A stretch of DNA of 9,638 nucleotides, from NCBI GenBank assembly GCA_026391515.1, contig JAPLEC010000142.1, positions 1 through 9,638 on the forward strand, in the 5' to 3' direction. Positions 1 through 7,163 of this stretch are shown piece by piece. Numbering within the stretch: the stretch's first letter is position 1; every line of letters begins with the position of its first letter. This DNA comes from Bacteroidia bacterium. Its GTDB lineage: Bacteria; Bacteroidota; Bacteroidia; Bacteroidales; VadinHA17. The translations under genes were made by a program, and so were the position numbers. The notes beneath the pieces were generated by a model, which was given only the letters and a program-made list of their open reading frames with translations, was not told the origin of the DNA and ran no database searches.

Positions 1-911
1 CTGATAAGAGCCTGGCTGGCAATAATTGCAGCAGCAGTTGAAATGAGGATCCCCGGGAAAAGAAACCATTTTGGCATTATTGAGAAAAAAGGTAAGGCTT
101 CTGAACCCGGAGTGTAATTCGTCATCAACCATGCACCCTGGCCAAAATAATTAAGCACCAGCATTGTCTTTACAAATATCCAGGATATACGGATATTGGT
201 TCGTCCGCAATGGCCAAGGTCAGAATAAAGAGCTTCGGCACCGGTGGTACAAAGAAAAACTGCACCTAAAAGAATGAAGCCTCCCGGGTATTCAACAAGG
301 AAGCGAATAGCATATAAAGGATTAAGAGCCAGGAGGATATGAGGATAATGAGTCAGCTGTAAAAATCCCAGAATGCCAATCACTAAAAACCATATTAACA
401 TTATCGGACCAAATGAGATCCCCACTACATTGGTTCCAAACTGTTGTATGAAAAAGAGGACAGCAAATATTATCAGAACGATAGGAATTACAGATATTCC
501 CGGATTTAATAGCTTCAATCCTTCAATGGAAGAAGTGACTGTAATTGCAGGAGTTATGACTCCGTCAGCAAGTAGTGCGCCCGATCCTATCATCGTCAGA
601 ACTGCGGCCCAGGCTGACTTTCTCTTTATGAGTGCAAAAAGAGCAAATATACCTCCTTCTCCCTTGTTATCTGCACGCAATGTGATTATTATATACTTTA
701 TCGTGGTTTGAAAAGTAAGCGTCCAGAAAACACATGAAAGTGCGCCGTATATCAGAAGCTCATTGAATTCTTTTGCTGTGCCGACAACAGCTCTTATTGT
801 ATACAGGGGACTGGTTCCAAGATCACCATATACTATACCCAAAGTGACAATAAGACCCGCCAAAGAGAGCTTCTTAATATCAATATGACTATCTATTCTT
901 TTTATAGCCAT
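1..911 (-). CDS. kup: Kup-family potassium transporter, copy 1 (3' end outside window)
   Basis: Integral membrane K+ uptake protein of the KUP/HAK/KT family (K+/H+ symport in characterised members). I translated the minus strand by hand from the ATG at 911: 303 codons are open to the window edge. Visible family motifs are GDLGTSPLYT near residue 30, LRADNKGEGGIFAL, LLADGVITPAITVTSS, QQFGTNVVG, and GAEALYSDLGHCGR, which carry the conserved acidic residues of the family. The part present covers the first half of the transmembrane domain; the rest of that domain and the cytoplasmic tail are missing only because the window ends. Its stretch matches the neighbouring Kup (971-2914) almost without gaps, so the two are tandem paralogues. 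The start is 59 bp downstream of the neighbour's stop, and a TAACTTTG promoter element at 949-956 lies in that gap, so it may be transcribed both alone and by read-through. Family assignment is very secure; the ion is inferred from the family. Confidence 0.93.
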   Translation of the reverse strand, partial: MAIKRIDSHIDIKKLSLAGLIVTLGIVYGDLGTSPLYTIRAVVGTAKEFNELLIYGALSCVFWTLTFQTTIKYIIITLRADNKGEGGIFALFALIKRKSAWAAVLTMIGSGALLADGVITPAITVTSSIEGLKLLNPGISVIPIVLIIFAVLFFIQQFGTNVVGISFGPIMLIWFLVIGILGFLQLTHYPHILLALNPLYAIRFLVEYPGGFILLGAVFLCTTGAEALYSDLGHCGRTNIRISWIFVKTMLVLNYFGQGAWLMTNYTPGSEALPFFSIMPKWFLFPGILISTAAAIIASQALI

Positions 912-948
912 CTTTTCAAATTCATGCCGTTTCCCTAAATAAAACCGA

Positions 949-956
949 CAAAGTTA
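949..956 (-). promoter_or_regulatory. Bacteroidota -7 promoter element before kup copy 1
   Basis: The minus strand reads TAACTTTG, matching the Bacteroidota -7 consensus TAnnTTTG, in the 59-bp gap between the two kup genes and 37 bp before the ATG. No convincing TTTG -33 box is seen. The same octamer precedes kup copy 2 and the M1 peptidase gene. Confidence 0.5.
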
Positions 957-970
957 ATGCTATTAACAGT

Positions 971-2914
971 TTACTGTATGCGTTTGATCCTGTTAGCAAC
1001 AGACTGGTCAATTGTTATCGGGACCTGCTCAATGATCGTGTTTGTGGAATCAAGGTTCATTGTTCTTATGTCAGTGATGCTGAGCTTTCTGACAAGTGAG
1101 TTGAGCGCCAGGACGAAGTTTTCCCAGGTCGAAAGAGTATTATCACGCGACATAATCCTGTCAATCAGAATAAATTTAAAGTCTCCCTCAAAATCATGTT
1201 TTTTCAGGGAATCATAGCTGCTCTGAAGCTTGATTTCTCCAGCTTCTTCAAGATCTTCAAGAACTTCCTTGAAATAGAGGTTTATTTTAGGTTCGACTTT
1301 AAAGCCGATATTAAAATCAACCCTTATCAATATCCCGTGTATTATTTGGGTAACCTGGTAGTTGAATCTGTTTGGTTCATTTACCCTGTTAACATGAAGA
1401 AACCAATATGTATCTGCCCTTTTTGGCTGCTTGTGAAAAATAGAATAAATCACTTTTGATTCAACCTGGTCGTGTCTGTTTGCGCGGATAATATAAACAA
1501 GATTGGTGGCAAGGCGTGGAACAGATTCATCTTTGCTGAGGTCCCTGAACATATCAAGGTATTTGTCGAGATCAGCAAAGGTGATATACCGGTTTTTGAT
1601 TTTTCTTCCGTAATACCAGACGTACATTATTAAGAAATATATTGAAGCAAGCAATAAGGTGAACCACCCTCCTGATTTGAATTTGTGAAGGTTGGCAATC
1701 AGGAAGCTTCCTTCTATTGTGAGATAGGTCATAAATAATAACAGTACAAGCCTGTGATTCAATCCTTTCTGATATAAATAATATGAGAGAAGGAATGTGG
1801 TCATTATTTCAGTGATATTAATTGCCAGACCATATGCAGCATTCATATTTGAGGATTCTTTGAAAAAGAAAACAGTAAGGCTGCAGGCTGCCCAGAAGAA
1901 CCAATTAACAAACGGAAGGTAAACCTGTCCTCTGACATAGGTTGGATGCAGAACTCTGACTTTTGGCCAGTAATTCAGAGAAATAGCTTCACTTATAAGT
2001 GTAAATGATCCGCTGATTATTGCCTGACTGGCAATGATTGCAGCTGCAGTAGCCAGAATTACGCCGGGAATCAGGAACCATTTCGGCATGATTTCGAAAA
2101 AAGGATTCATATAGACTCCTCTTTCCATATTCATCATCAGCCATGCACCCTGCCCGAAATAATTAAGCAGAAGAGCAATTTTAACAAATCCCCATGTTAC
2201 CCTGATGTTAGCTCTTCCGCAGTGACCAAGGTCAGCATATAGTGATTCTGCCCCGGTAATACAGAGAAAAACAGCACCAAGTAAAATGAACCCGCCAGGA
2301 TACTCAGTAAGAAATTGGTAGGCATAAACAGGATTTAATGCTCGCAGTATATCCGGATGCAGGATAATTTGAGAGCATCCAAGAACAGCAAGTGTTGTAA
2401 ACCAAGCAAGCATTATTGGACCGAATGAGCTTCCGATAAAATTTGTTCCGAATTGCTGAATGAAAAACAGTACAGCCAGAATGAATAAAACTATCGGAAC
2501 CACAGGAATATTAGCATTATAAAGCCTGATACCTTCAACAGAAGAAGTTACTGAGATTGCGGGAGTAAGAACTCCATCAGCAAGGAGAGCCGCACCTCCG
2601 ATCATTGTTAGAATAGCGACCCATGATGATTTCCTTTTTATCAGGGAAGAAAGAGCAAAAATACCTCCTTCACCATTGTTGTCAGCCCTTAATGTTATAG
2701 TGATATACTTTATTGTTGCAGATAAAGTTAGTGTCCAGAAAATGCTGGATAATCCTCCATAAATTAGCAATTCATCAAGGCTTTGTGATCCTCCGTTTAT
2801 GATGGCCCTCATCGTATAAAGAGGACTGGTGCCAAGATCGCCAAAGACAATCCCAAGAGTAATTATTGCACCGGCTAAAGAGAATTTTTTTATATCAAAA
2901 TGACGTTCGGCCAT
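971..2914 (-). CDS. kup: Kup-family potassium transporter, copy 2 (complete)
   Basis: Complete 647-residue KUP-family K+ transporter. Residues 1-~450 form the hydrophobic transmembrane domain (about 12 segments expected for the family). It holds GDLGTSPLYT, LRADNNGEGGIFAL, LLADGVLTPAISVTSS, QQFGTNFIGSSFGP and GAESLYADLGHCGR. The remainder is the hydrophilic cytoplasmic C-terminal domain, so the length is normal for the family. The reading frame extends back to an ATG at 2965, but I prefer the ATG at 2914: the protein then starts MAERHFDIKK, aligning with MAIKRIDSHIDIKK of copy 1; an AGGGA-like sequence lies about 10 bases before it; and the longer start would overlap the predicted -7 element (2963-2970). 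An ATG at 2932 is a second alternative. No long leader exists between promoter and start, so there is no room for a c-di-AMP riboswitch of the kind found before some K+ transporter genes. Confidence 0.95.
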   Translation of the reverse strand: MAERHFDIKKFSLAGAIITLGIVFGDLGTSPLYTMRAIINGGSQSLDELLIYGGLSSIFWTLTLSATIKYITITLRADNNGEGGIFALSSLIKRKSSWVAILTMIGGAALLADGVLTPAISVTSSVEGIRLYNANIPVVPIVLFILAVLFFIQQFGTNFIGSSFGPIMLAWFTTLAVLGCSQIILHPDILRALNPVYAYQFLTEYPGGFILLGAVFLCITGAESLYADLGHCGRANIRVTWGFVKIALLLNYFGQGAWLMMNMERGVYMNPFFEIMPKWFLIPGVILATAAAIIASQAIISGSFTLISEAISLNYWPKVRVLHPTYVRGQVYLPFVNWFFWAACSLTVFFFKESSNMNAAYGLAINITEIMTTFLLSYYLYQKGLNHRLVLLLFMTYLTIEGSFLIANLHKFKSGGWFTLLLASIYFLIMYVWYYGRKIKNRYITFADLDKYLDMFRDLSKDESVPRLATNLVYIIRANRHDQVESKVIYSIFHKQPKRADTYWFLHVNRVNEPNRFNYQVTQIIHGILIRVDFNIGFKVEPKINLYFKEVLEDLEEAGEIKLQSSYDSLKKHDFEGDFKFILIDRIMSRDNTLSTWENFVLALNSLVRKLSITDIRTMNLDSTNTIIEQVPITIDQSVANRIKRIQ

Positions 2915-2962
2915 TTGTTTGTTTCCCTTCATCTTATTAAAGCCAAATGTCGGGAAAGCTGG

Positions 2963-2970
2963 CAAAGTTA
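2963..2970 (-). promoter_or_regulatory. Bacteroidota -7 promoter element before kup copy 2
   Basis: The minus strand reads TAACTTTG (consensus TAnnTTTG), 48 bp before the preferred kup start. It lies 9 bp from the oppositely directed element at 2980-2987, so the two polymerase footprints must overlap. No clear TTTG -33 box is visible. Confidence 0.5.
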
Positions 2971-2979
2971 TAAATATTT

Positions 2980-2987
2980 TATCTTTG
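2980..2987 (+). promoter_or_regulatory. Bacteroidota -7 promoter element before capA-like gene
   Basis: TATCTTTG fits TAnnTTTG on the plus strand. It predicts a transcript start at about 2992-2995 and a leader of about 25 bases before the ATG at 3020, which argues against the upstream in-frame starts at 2900 and 2993. Confidence 0.5.
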
Positions 2988-3019
2988 TGCCCATGATATC
3001 AGGGGTAAAACCTTTGAAC

Positions 3020-4147
3020 ATGTTCAAAAAAGCATTACAGGGTTTATTTTTCACCTGTTTAATGACTTCATTATATGGTCAGGAAATCGGGAAATCTGAA
3101 CAAAAATTTTCACTTCTATTTATTGGCGATATAATGGGCCACGATACACAGATCTGGGCGGCAGAAAACACTGCAACACATACCTACGATTATAATGAGG
3201 TTTTTAGCTATATAAAACCTGTTATTTCAGAAGCCGACGTAGCTATAGCTAATTTTGAAGTTACACTTGCAGGTCCTCCGTATAAAGGTTATCCCCAGTT
3301 TAGCTCACCGGCAGCTTTTGCTGTTGCCTGCCGGAATGCAGGAATTGATTACCTCGTAACAGCAAATAATCATGCTGTTGATCGGGGCAAAAACGGAATT
3401 ATAGGGACCATTGAAAGGCTCGACAGCATTGGAATGCCTCATACAGGAACATTTTTTGACCAGAAGGCAAAAGAGAATCTTCAGCCATTAATTATCAGAA
3501 AGAATGGGATATCAGTGGCATTGCTTAATTATACTTATGGAACAAACGGTATCAATGTGCCGAAGCCTGTAATTATCAATATGCTTGATAAAAATCTGGT
3601 TACCAGCGATATAGTTAAAGCAAAGAGTCTGAATCCTGATGTTGTCCTACTTTTCCTGCACTGGGGAACCGAATATGATACCATACCATCTCAGAGCCAG
3701 ATTGATCTGGCAGAGTATTTTTTCTCACAGGGTGTTGATCTTATTATCGGGTCGCATCCGCATGTTCTACAGAAAATGGTTTGGTACAAGGAAAGGAATA
3801 AAGCTGTGGTTTTTTCTCTTGGCAATTTTGTTTCAAATCAAAGAAAGCCTAAAACCGATGGCGGTTCGATGGTGAGAATTGAACTTGCTAAAAATGGTAA
3901 TACTGTTACTATCACCGATGCAGGATATTACCTGACATGGGTCTATACACCATTGGTAAAATACAGACTGAGATTTTTTATCCTGCCTTGTTCCGAATTT
4001 GAAAACAGGCCTGATTTCTTTGTAAATCCTGCTGATTATGCTCAGATGAAAAAATTTATAAACGACTCAAGATCATTGCTTTACAAACAAAATATCAATA
4101 TCAGGGAATATCTTTTAAAAGGAAATTCCCGGCTGTTAAATAAATAA
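3020..4147 (+). CDS. CapA family protein (PGA_cap metallophosphatase-like), secreted
   Basis: 375-residue exported protein of the CapA / poly-gamma-glutamate synthesis family, whose fold is related to calcineurin-like metallophosphatases. Signal peptide: MFKK followed by a hydrophobic core, with likely cleavage before Gln21 (SLYG/QE). Ordered family motifs: FIGDIMGHD (residues 34-42), ANFEVTL (77-83), TANNHAVDRGKNG (114-126), FLHWGTEYD (212-220), IGSHPHVLQ (243-251) and VFSLGNFVSNQ (264-274). The Asp, Asn and His residues of these motifs are the expected metal ligands. About 90 residues after the domain have no motif I recognise. The frame is open back to 2900, but the ATG at 3020 gives a clean signal peptide and lies just after the predicted promoter. 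No capBC-type ligase genes are adjacent, so a role in poly-glutamate capsule is not supported; many such stand-alone proteins have unknown substrates. It is transcribed divergently from kup. Confidence 0.88.
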   Translation: MFKKALQGLFFTCLMTSLYGQEIGKSEQKFSLLFIGDIMGHDTQIWAAENTATHTYDYNEVFSYIKPVISEADVAIANFEVTLAGPPYKGYPQFSSPAAFAVACRNAGIDYLVTANNHAVDRGKNGIIGTIERLDSIGMPHTGTFFDQKAKENLQPLIIRKNGISVALLNYTYGTNGINVPKPVIINMLDKNLVTSDIVKAKSLNPDVVLLFLHWGTEYDTIPSQSQIDLAEYFFSQGVDLIIGSHPHVLQKMVWYKERNKAVVFSLGNFVSNQRKPKTDGGSMVRIELAKNGNTVTITDAGYYLTWVYTPLVKYRLRFFILPCSEFENRPDFFVNPADYAQMKKFINDSRSLLYKQNINIREYLLKGNSRLLNK

Positions 4148-4205
4148 CGGCGATTTGATTATAGATCAATACAAGATTTTTTAACTATAATTGCATAAAT
4201 AAGTT

Positions 4206-4213
4206 TAAGTTTG
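4206..4213 (+). promoter_or_regulatory. Bacteroidota -7 promoter element before His-rich transporter
   Basis: TAAGTTTG fits TAnnTTTG. The predicted transcript start is about 4219-4222, leaving a very short leader before the ATG at 4233. The upstream sequence is T-rich with no exact TTTG -33 box. The gene may therefore be transcribed separately from the capA-like gene 85 bp upstream. Confidence 0.4.
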
Positions 4214-4232
4214 CTCAGTTGTGACACTCCTT

Positions 4233-4943
4233 ATGACTAACTCCCTGGCTATTCTTTCAGCAACTGCGGTTTCAATTGGATTCGTGCATACTATATTCGG
4301 ACCGGATCATTATGTGCCTTTTATTGTCCTGAGTGAGGCAAAAAAATGGTCGCTCAAAAAAACAATGGTAATTACATTTCTGTGTGGGATCGGACATGTT
4401 TTGAGCTCTGTGATTCTCGGACTGATTGGTATTGCTGTCGGAATAGAATTAAAAAAGCTTGTTGCAGTCGAATCGTTCCGCGGGAATATTGCTGCATGGC
4501 TTATTATTGCTTTTGGACTTGTTTATATGGTCATAAGTATAAGGAATCTTGTAAAAAACAAAAAGCACGAACATGTGCATTTTCATCTCGGTGGAGAGAA
4601 ACATTCACACGAGCATGACCATCATTCAGAACACACTCATGTGCATGATAATGAAATATTTAAGACAACACCGTGGATACTTTTCCTTATTTTCGTTTTT
4701 GGACCCTGTGAACCGTTGATCCCAATTGTAATGTATCCGGCTTCACAAAACAACCTCTCTGGAGCACTATTTGTTTCGCTTCTTTTTTCAGTTGTTACTA
4801 TTTCCACTATGATGTCGATAGTACTGGTTTTTAAACTTGGTTTTAGCACGATAAACCTTAAACCTGTTGAAAAATATAATAATCTGATTGCCGGTTTTGT
4901 GATATTTCTTTCAGGCCTGGCTATTCAATTTCTTGGTTTATAA
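4233..4943 (+). CDS. Putative Ni/Co-type metal transporter with His-rich loop (RcnA/UreH-like)
   Basis: 236-residue membrane protein with about six hydrophobic segments (roughly residues 5-20, 45-70, 86-106, 147-168, 176-200 and 217-235). A charged loop at residues 109-140 contains 12 histidines in 27 positions (112-138), typical of divalent-metal exporters such as RcnA and of ZIP/CDF proteins. The first segment holds H19-x5-D25-H26 (HTIFGPDH), close to the H-x4-D-H motif of Ni/Co transporters but one residue longer. The second has GIGHVLSSVILG, like the GH motif of the second helix in NicO/UreH-like proteins, and the fourth has FGPCEPLIP in the place of their Pro/Cys motif. Direction of transport and metal are inferred and uncertain; a TauE/SafE-type or urease-accessory-like label is possible. 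A GTG at 4221 is in frame, but it coincides with the predicted transcript start, so I choose the ATG at 4233. No urease, hydrogenase or metal regulator gene is nearby. Confidence 0.68.
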   Translation: MTNSLAILSATAVSIGFVHTIFGPDHYVPFIVLSEAKKWSLKKTMVITFLCGIGHVLSSVILGLIGIAVGIELKKLVAVESFRGNIAAWLIIAFGLVYMVISIRNLVKNKKHEHVHFHLGGEKHSHEHDHHSEHTHVHDNEIFKTTPWILFLIFVFGPCEPLIPIVMYPASQNNLSGALFVSLLFSVVTISTMMSIVLVFKLGFSTINLKPVEKYNNLIAGFVIFLSGLAIQFLGL

Positions 4944-4974
4944 AATTTCAGCTGAATTCCCCTGCTGAAATTTT
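4942..4974. terminator. Bidirectional hairpin terminator between convergent genes
   Basis: A perfect 11-bp inverted repeat (AAAATTTCAGC at 4942-4952 and GCTGAAATTTT at 4964-4974) has an 11-base loop and AT-rich ends that give a T-run on both strands. It begins within the stop codon of the plus-strand transporter gene and abuts the TGA of the minus-strand peptidase gene (4975-4977), so it most likely ends both transcripts. Confidence 0.8.
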
Positions 4975-5169
4975 TCAGTCCTTAATAATCCTGAACAACA
5001 GCTTAACATCGGGATCAAACGTAAGTTCTGCATCAGGTTTCGCTTTCACAGTTATTTTTGTTGTTTTTTCACTGACGGGAACTGATATTGTCCTTATTCC
5101 ATCGGAATCCTTTAATCTGATATCCAGGTTAAAAGAATAAAGATAATCCTGTGATTGCACAATCACCAA
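4975..5169 (-). pseudogene. C-terminal remnant of the M1 aminopeptidase in a shifted frame
   Basis: This frame reads VQSQDYLYSFNLDIRLKDS and ends DPDVKLLFRIIKD before TGA. That is the typical C-terminal beta-sandwich strand pattern of Bacteroidota M1 aminopeptidases (a Q-x-Q-x(n)-F-x-L-x-I segment and a final DP-x-x-x-LLF). It overlaps the end of the catalytic part (5129 onward) in another frame and has no plausible start of its own; the only initiator is a TTG at 5169. I read it as the tail of the same gene, cut off by an internal deletion that also changed the frame. It is not likely to be an independent small gene. Confidence 0.75.
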
Positions 5170-6364
5170 GTTTAAACCTGAGCATATGAAGAATCCATGC
5201 TCCTTTCTGGTAGGAATTCGTATTTAAAAGCCTCATCAGGTTTGTACTTGTTGTATCGATTACAGGAACCGGAGACCTTATAAAAGATCTGATAATGCGG
5301 TCTCGCGCAAATTTCATGTCTTCTGTAAGCTTTCCCTTTCCGGAGTTCGTTTCATTATAGACTGAAGCAAGATAAGTCGCAAATCCTTCGCTGAGCCATA
5401 TATGATGCCAATCGGCTTCAGTTACAGAATTCCCAAACCACTGGTGTGCAATTTCATGTGCAATGAGACCCTCTGCCTTGCCCAGTCCAGTGACAGAATT
5501 CTCAGCATAAAAAATACATCCGGCATTTTCCAAACCGCCGAAGATGGTCTTAGACTGCACATCAGCAAGTTTTTCATAAGAATAAGGTCCGATAAGATTG
5601 CTGTAAAACGCTAATGGTTTTACAGCAACAGAATAATCATAGAATCCCTCCTTGCGATTTTCAGGGAAAACCCATGTCCAGACAGGAACATTATTTACAA
5701 TTCCTGCAAGCTGAACTGCAAAATCAGCTGCTGCGAATGTCATGACTTTTACAGGAAGAGGAACTTCTTCTTTCCAATGGGTAAGCTTCATTTCTTTTGG
5801 AAGATCGCTAAACTCTACTAAATGTCCGCTTGCAACCACCTCATAATGAGACGGTGCTGTAATGATAAAATCCACTGTAGCCTTATCAGAGGGGTGATCG
5901 ACAACCGGAAGGTAACACGATCCTCTGTCAGGCCAGTGGTCAGCAAAAAATGTCCGGCTGCCAAATTTATTTTTCGAAATAATCAAACCATCAGCCGGAA
6001 TACCTGAATATTTTATAAAAACTTCACAAGAGCTGCCCTTTGCTGGTGGTATGACAGGTGTAATTTTTACCTTATTGTCAGAATGAACCCAATTTACTCC
6101 TGACCCATTGAATGACAAATCACTGATTTTCATTCCCTTACCGAAAGAGTTGATGTTTTTTAAATCAAAATCAAATGATGTCACCATCTCCTTGAAATTT
6201 ATATCAATCAAGGCTGTCCCATCAATCATGTCTGTAGTATCATTCAGAATTATATTAAACTCATAATGAATAATGTCTACAGATGGATCAGGTTTATAAT
6301 TAACCTGTGCCGACACCAAAGCAGAAAAGAAACAAAAAGAAAAAAAGAGAAATGGTCTGATCAT
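5129..6364 (-). pseudogene. M1-family zinc aminopeptidase, secreted; frame broken near 3' end
   Basis: 411 residues from the ATG at 6364. Signal peptide at residues 1-19 (MIRPFLFF..., ending ALVSA/Q). The N-terminal beta domain spans about 25-215, followed by the gluzincin catalytic domain: GGLEN (276-280, substrate amino-terminus binding), HEIAH (303-307) and E326 in WLSEGFAT, giving HExxH-x18-E for zinc, and Y385 in NTNSYQKGAW, in the place of the catalytic tyrosine. Intact relatives continue after LHMLRxxLGD with an alpha-helical stretch and a beta tail. Here the frame runs after LGD (residue 401) into ten unrelated residues and a stop, while the tail is found in another frame at 4975-5169. 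About 60-80 residues appear to be missing from both frames. All metal ligands are intact, so the truncated protein might still fold partly, but loss of function is more likely. The frame opens back to 6451; I choose 6364 for the signal peptide and because the predicted promoter lies at 6389-6396. Confidence 0.88.
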
Positions 6365-6388
6365 CAGATTTCTGTTTTTAATTAAATC

Positions 6389-6396
6389 CAAAGTTA
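6389..6396 (-). promoter_or_regulatory. Bacteroidota -7 promoter element before M1 peptidase gene
   Basis: The minus strand reads TAACTTTG, the same octamer as before both kup genes, 24 bp before the peptidase start. The minus strand has a T-rich run with TTTG at 6412-6415, closer than the usual -33 spacing, so the upstream box is uncertain. Confidence 0.5.
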
Positions 6397-6490
6397 GCAA
6401 GCTGTACGAAACAAAAAACATATACAGTATCTTGATTAAATCGACTAACACGGTCTATTATTATTCTTTCGCGATTTGTCATATAATTAT

Positions 6491-6498
6491 TAGATTTG
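6491..6498 (+). promoter_or_regulatory. Bacteroidota -7 promoter element before DUF4290-murA operon
   Basis: TAGATTTG fits TAnnTTTG. A TTTC at 6467-6470 lies 20 bases upstream, in the position of the -33 TTTG box. The predicted start at about 6504 leaves a leader of about 15 bases before the ATG at 6519. Confidence 0.55.
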
Positions 6499-6518
6499 CA
6501 ATAATTAGAAATAAAAGA

Positions 6519-7163
6519 ATGGCATACGATTACAATACTCAACGAAAAAGGATGGCGTTACCGGAATACGGCAGAAACGTCCAGAAAATGGTTGATTATA
6601 TCAAAACTATTGAAGACAGGAATGAAAGAAACCGTGCCGCTAAAACAATAATCCAGATTATGGGTAACCTGAATCCTCAACTTCGCGATGAAGGTGATTT
6701 TAAGCACACGCTGTGGGATCATCTGGCGCTGATTGCAAATTTTGAACTCGATATTGATTCACCGTATCCGGTACCTGAGCCGACAAAGTTTATTGAAAAG
6801 CCAAAACCGGTGCCTTACCGTCAGGGCGATATAAGATATCTTCATTATGGGCGATTAATTGAATTAATGATTGATGCTGCTTCAGAAATGGAAGACGGTG
6901 AAGAAAAAGAATATCTTACTACACTGATTGTGAACCAGATGAAAAAATCGTACATAACCTGGAACCGAAGTCAGGTTGCTGATGAGGTCATAATCGGTGA
7001 TATGAAATTATTGTCCGGAGGAAAACTGAAAATGACTGAAGGAGTCAAGATTCTGGAAATCAAAGAGCTTTTACCCCAAACCAAGAGAAAACCAATGGCA
7101 AGACCTCATGGCAAACAGCAGAATAAGCAATTCAATAAGAAAAAAGGACATACCAGGCATTAA
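6519..7163 (+). CDS. DUF4290 family protein (unknown function)
   Basis: 214-residue soluble protein that I recognise as DUF4290, a family largely confined to Bacteroidota. It starts MAYDYNTQRKRMALPEYGRNVQKMV, and the LPEYGRN-x-Q-x-MV block is the family hallmark. Another conserved-looking stretch is LWDHLALIANFELDIDSPYPVP (about residues 74-95), followed by a helical middle and a strongly basic, low-complexity tail (about residues 188-214: KRKP...KQQNKQFNKKKGHTRH) that could bind nucleic acid; that is inference from charge only. There is no signal peptide or membrane segment. The frame is open back to 6432, but the ATG at 6519 fits the family N-terminus and follows the promoter element at 6491-6498. 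Its stop overlaps the start of murA by one base (TAATG), so the two are almost certainly cotranscribed and translationally coupled. This pairing is common in Bacteroidota. Function is unknown; a link to envelope synthesis is suggested only by context. Confidence 0.9.
   Translation: MAYDYNTQRKRMALPEYGRNVQKMVDYIKTIEDRNERNRAAKTIIQIMGNLNPQLRDEGDFKHTLWDHLALIANFELDIDSPYPVPEPTKFIEKPKPVPYRQGDIRYLHYGRLIELMIDAASEMEDGEEKEYLTTLIVNQMKKSYITWNRSQVADEVIIGDMKLLSGGKLKMTEGVKILEIKELLPQTKRKPMARPHGKQQNKQFNKKKGHTRH

Noticed and set aside
373..711. Plus-strand open frame of 112 codons inside kup copy 1
   Set aside because: It is antisense to a clear Kup coding frame and its translation has no recognisable family features. 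The same applies to the plus-strand frames at 957-1217 and 1196-1459 under kup copy 2.
912..970. Operator-like inverted repeat (ACAGT-TT-ACTGT at 965-976) between the kup genes
   Set aside because: The arms are only 5 bp, it overlaps the kup stop codon and it could easily arise by chance. There is no second copy in front of the other kup gene.
2900..3019. Upstream in-frame starts (2900, 2993) for the capA-like gene
   Set aside because: 2900 lies inside kup and upstream of the predicted promoter, and 2993 coincides with the predicted transcript start. Only 3020 gives a normal signal peptide.
4155..4182. Possible terminator after the capA-like gene
   Set aside because: The stem is only 5 bp (TTGAT/ATCAA) and the T-run starts 7 bases after it, which is too weak to call.
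4221..4232. GTG start for the His-rich transporter
   Set aside because: It sits at the predicted transcript start; the ATG at 4233 gives a normal N-terminus. Similarly, the GTG at 8634 for grpE was passed over for the ATG at 8637.
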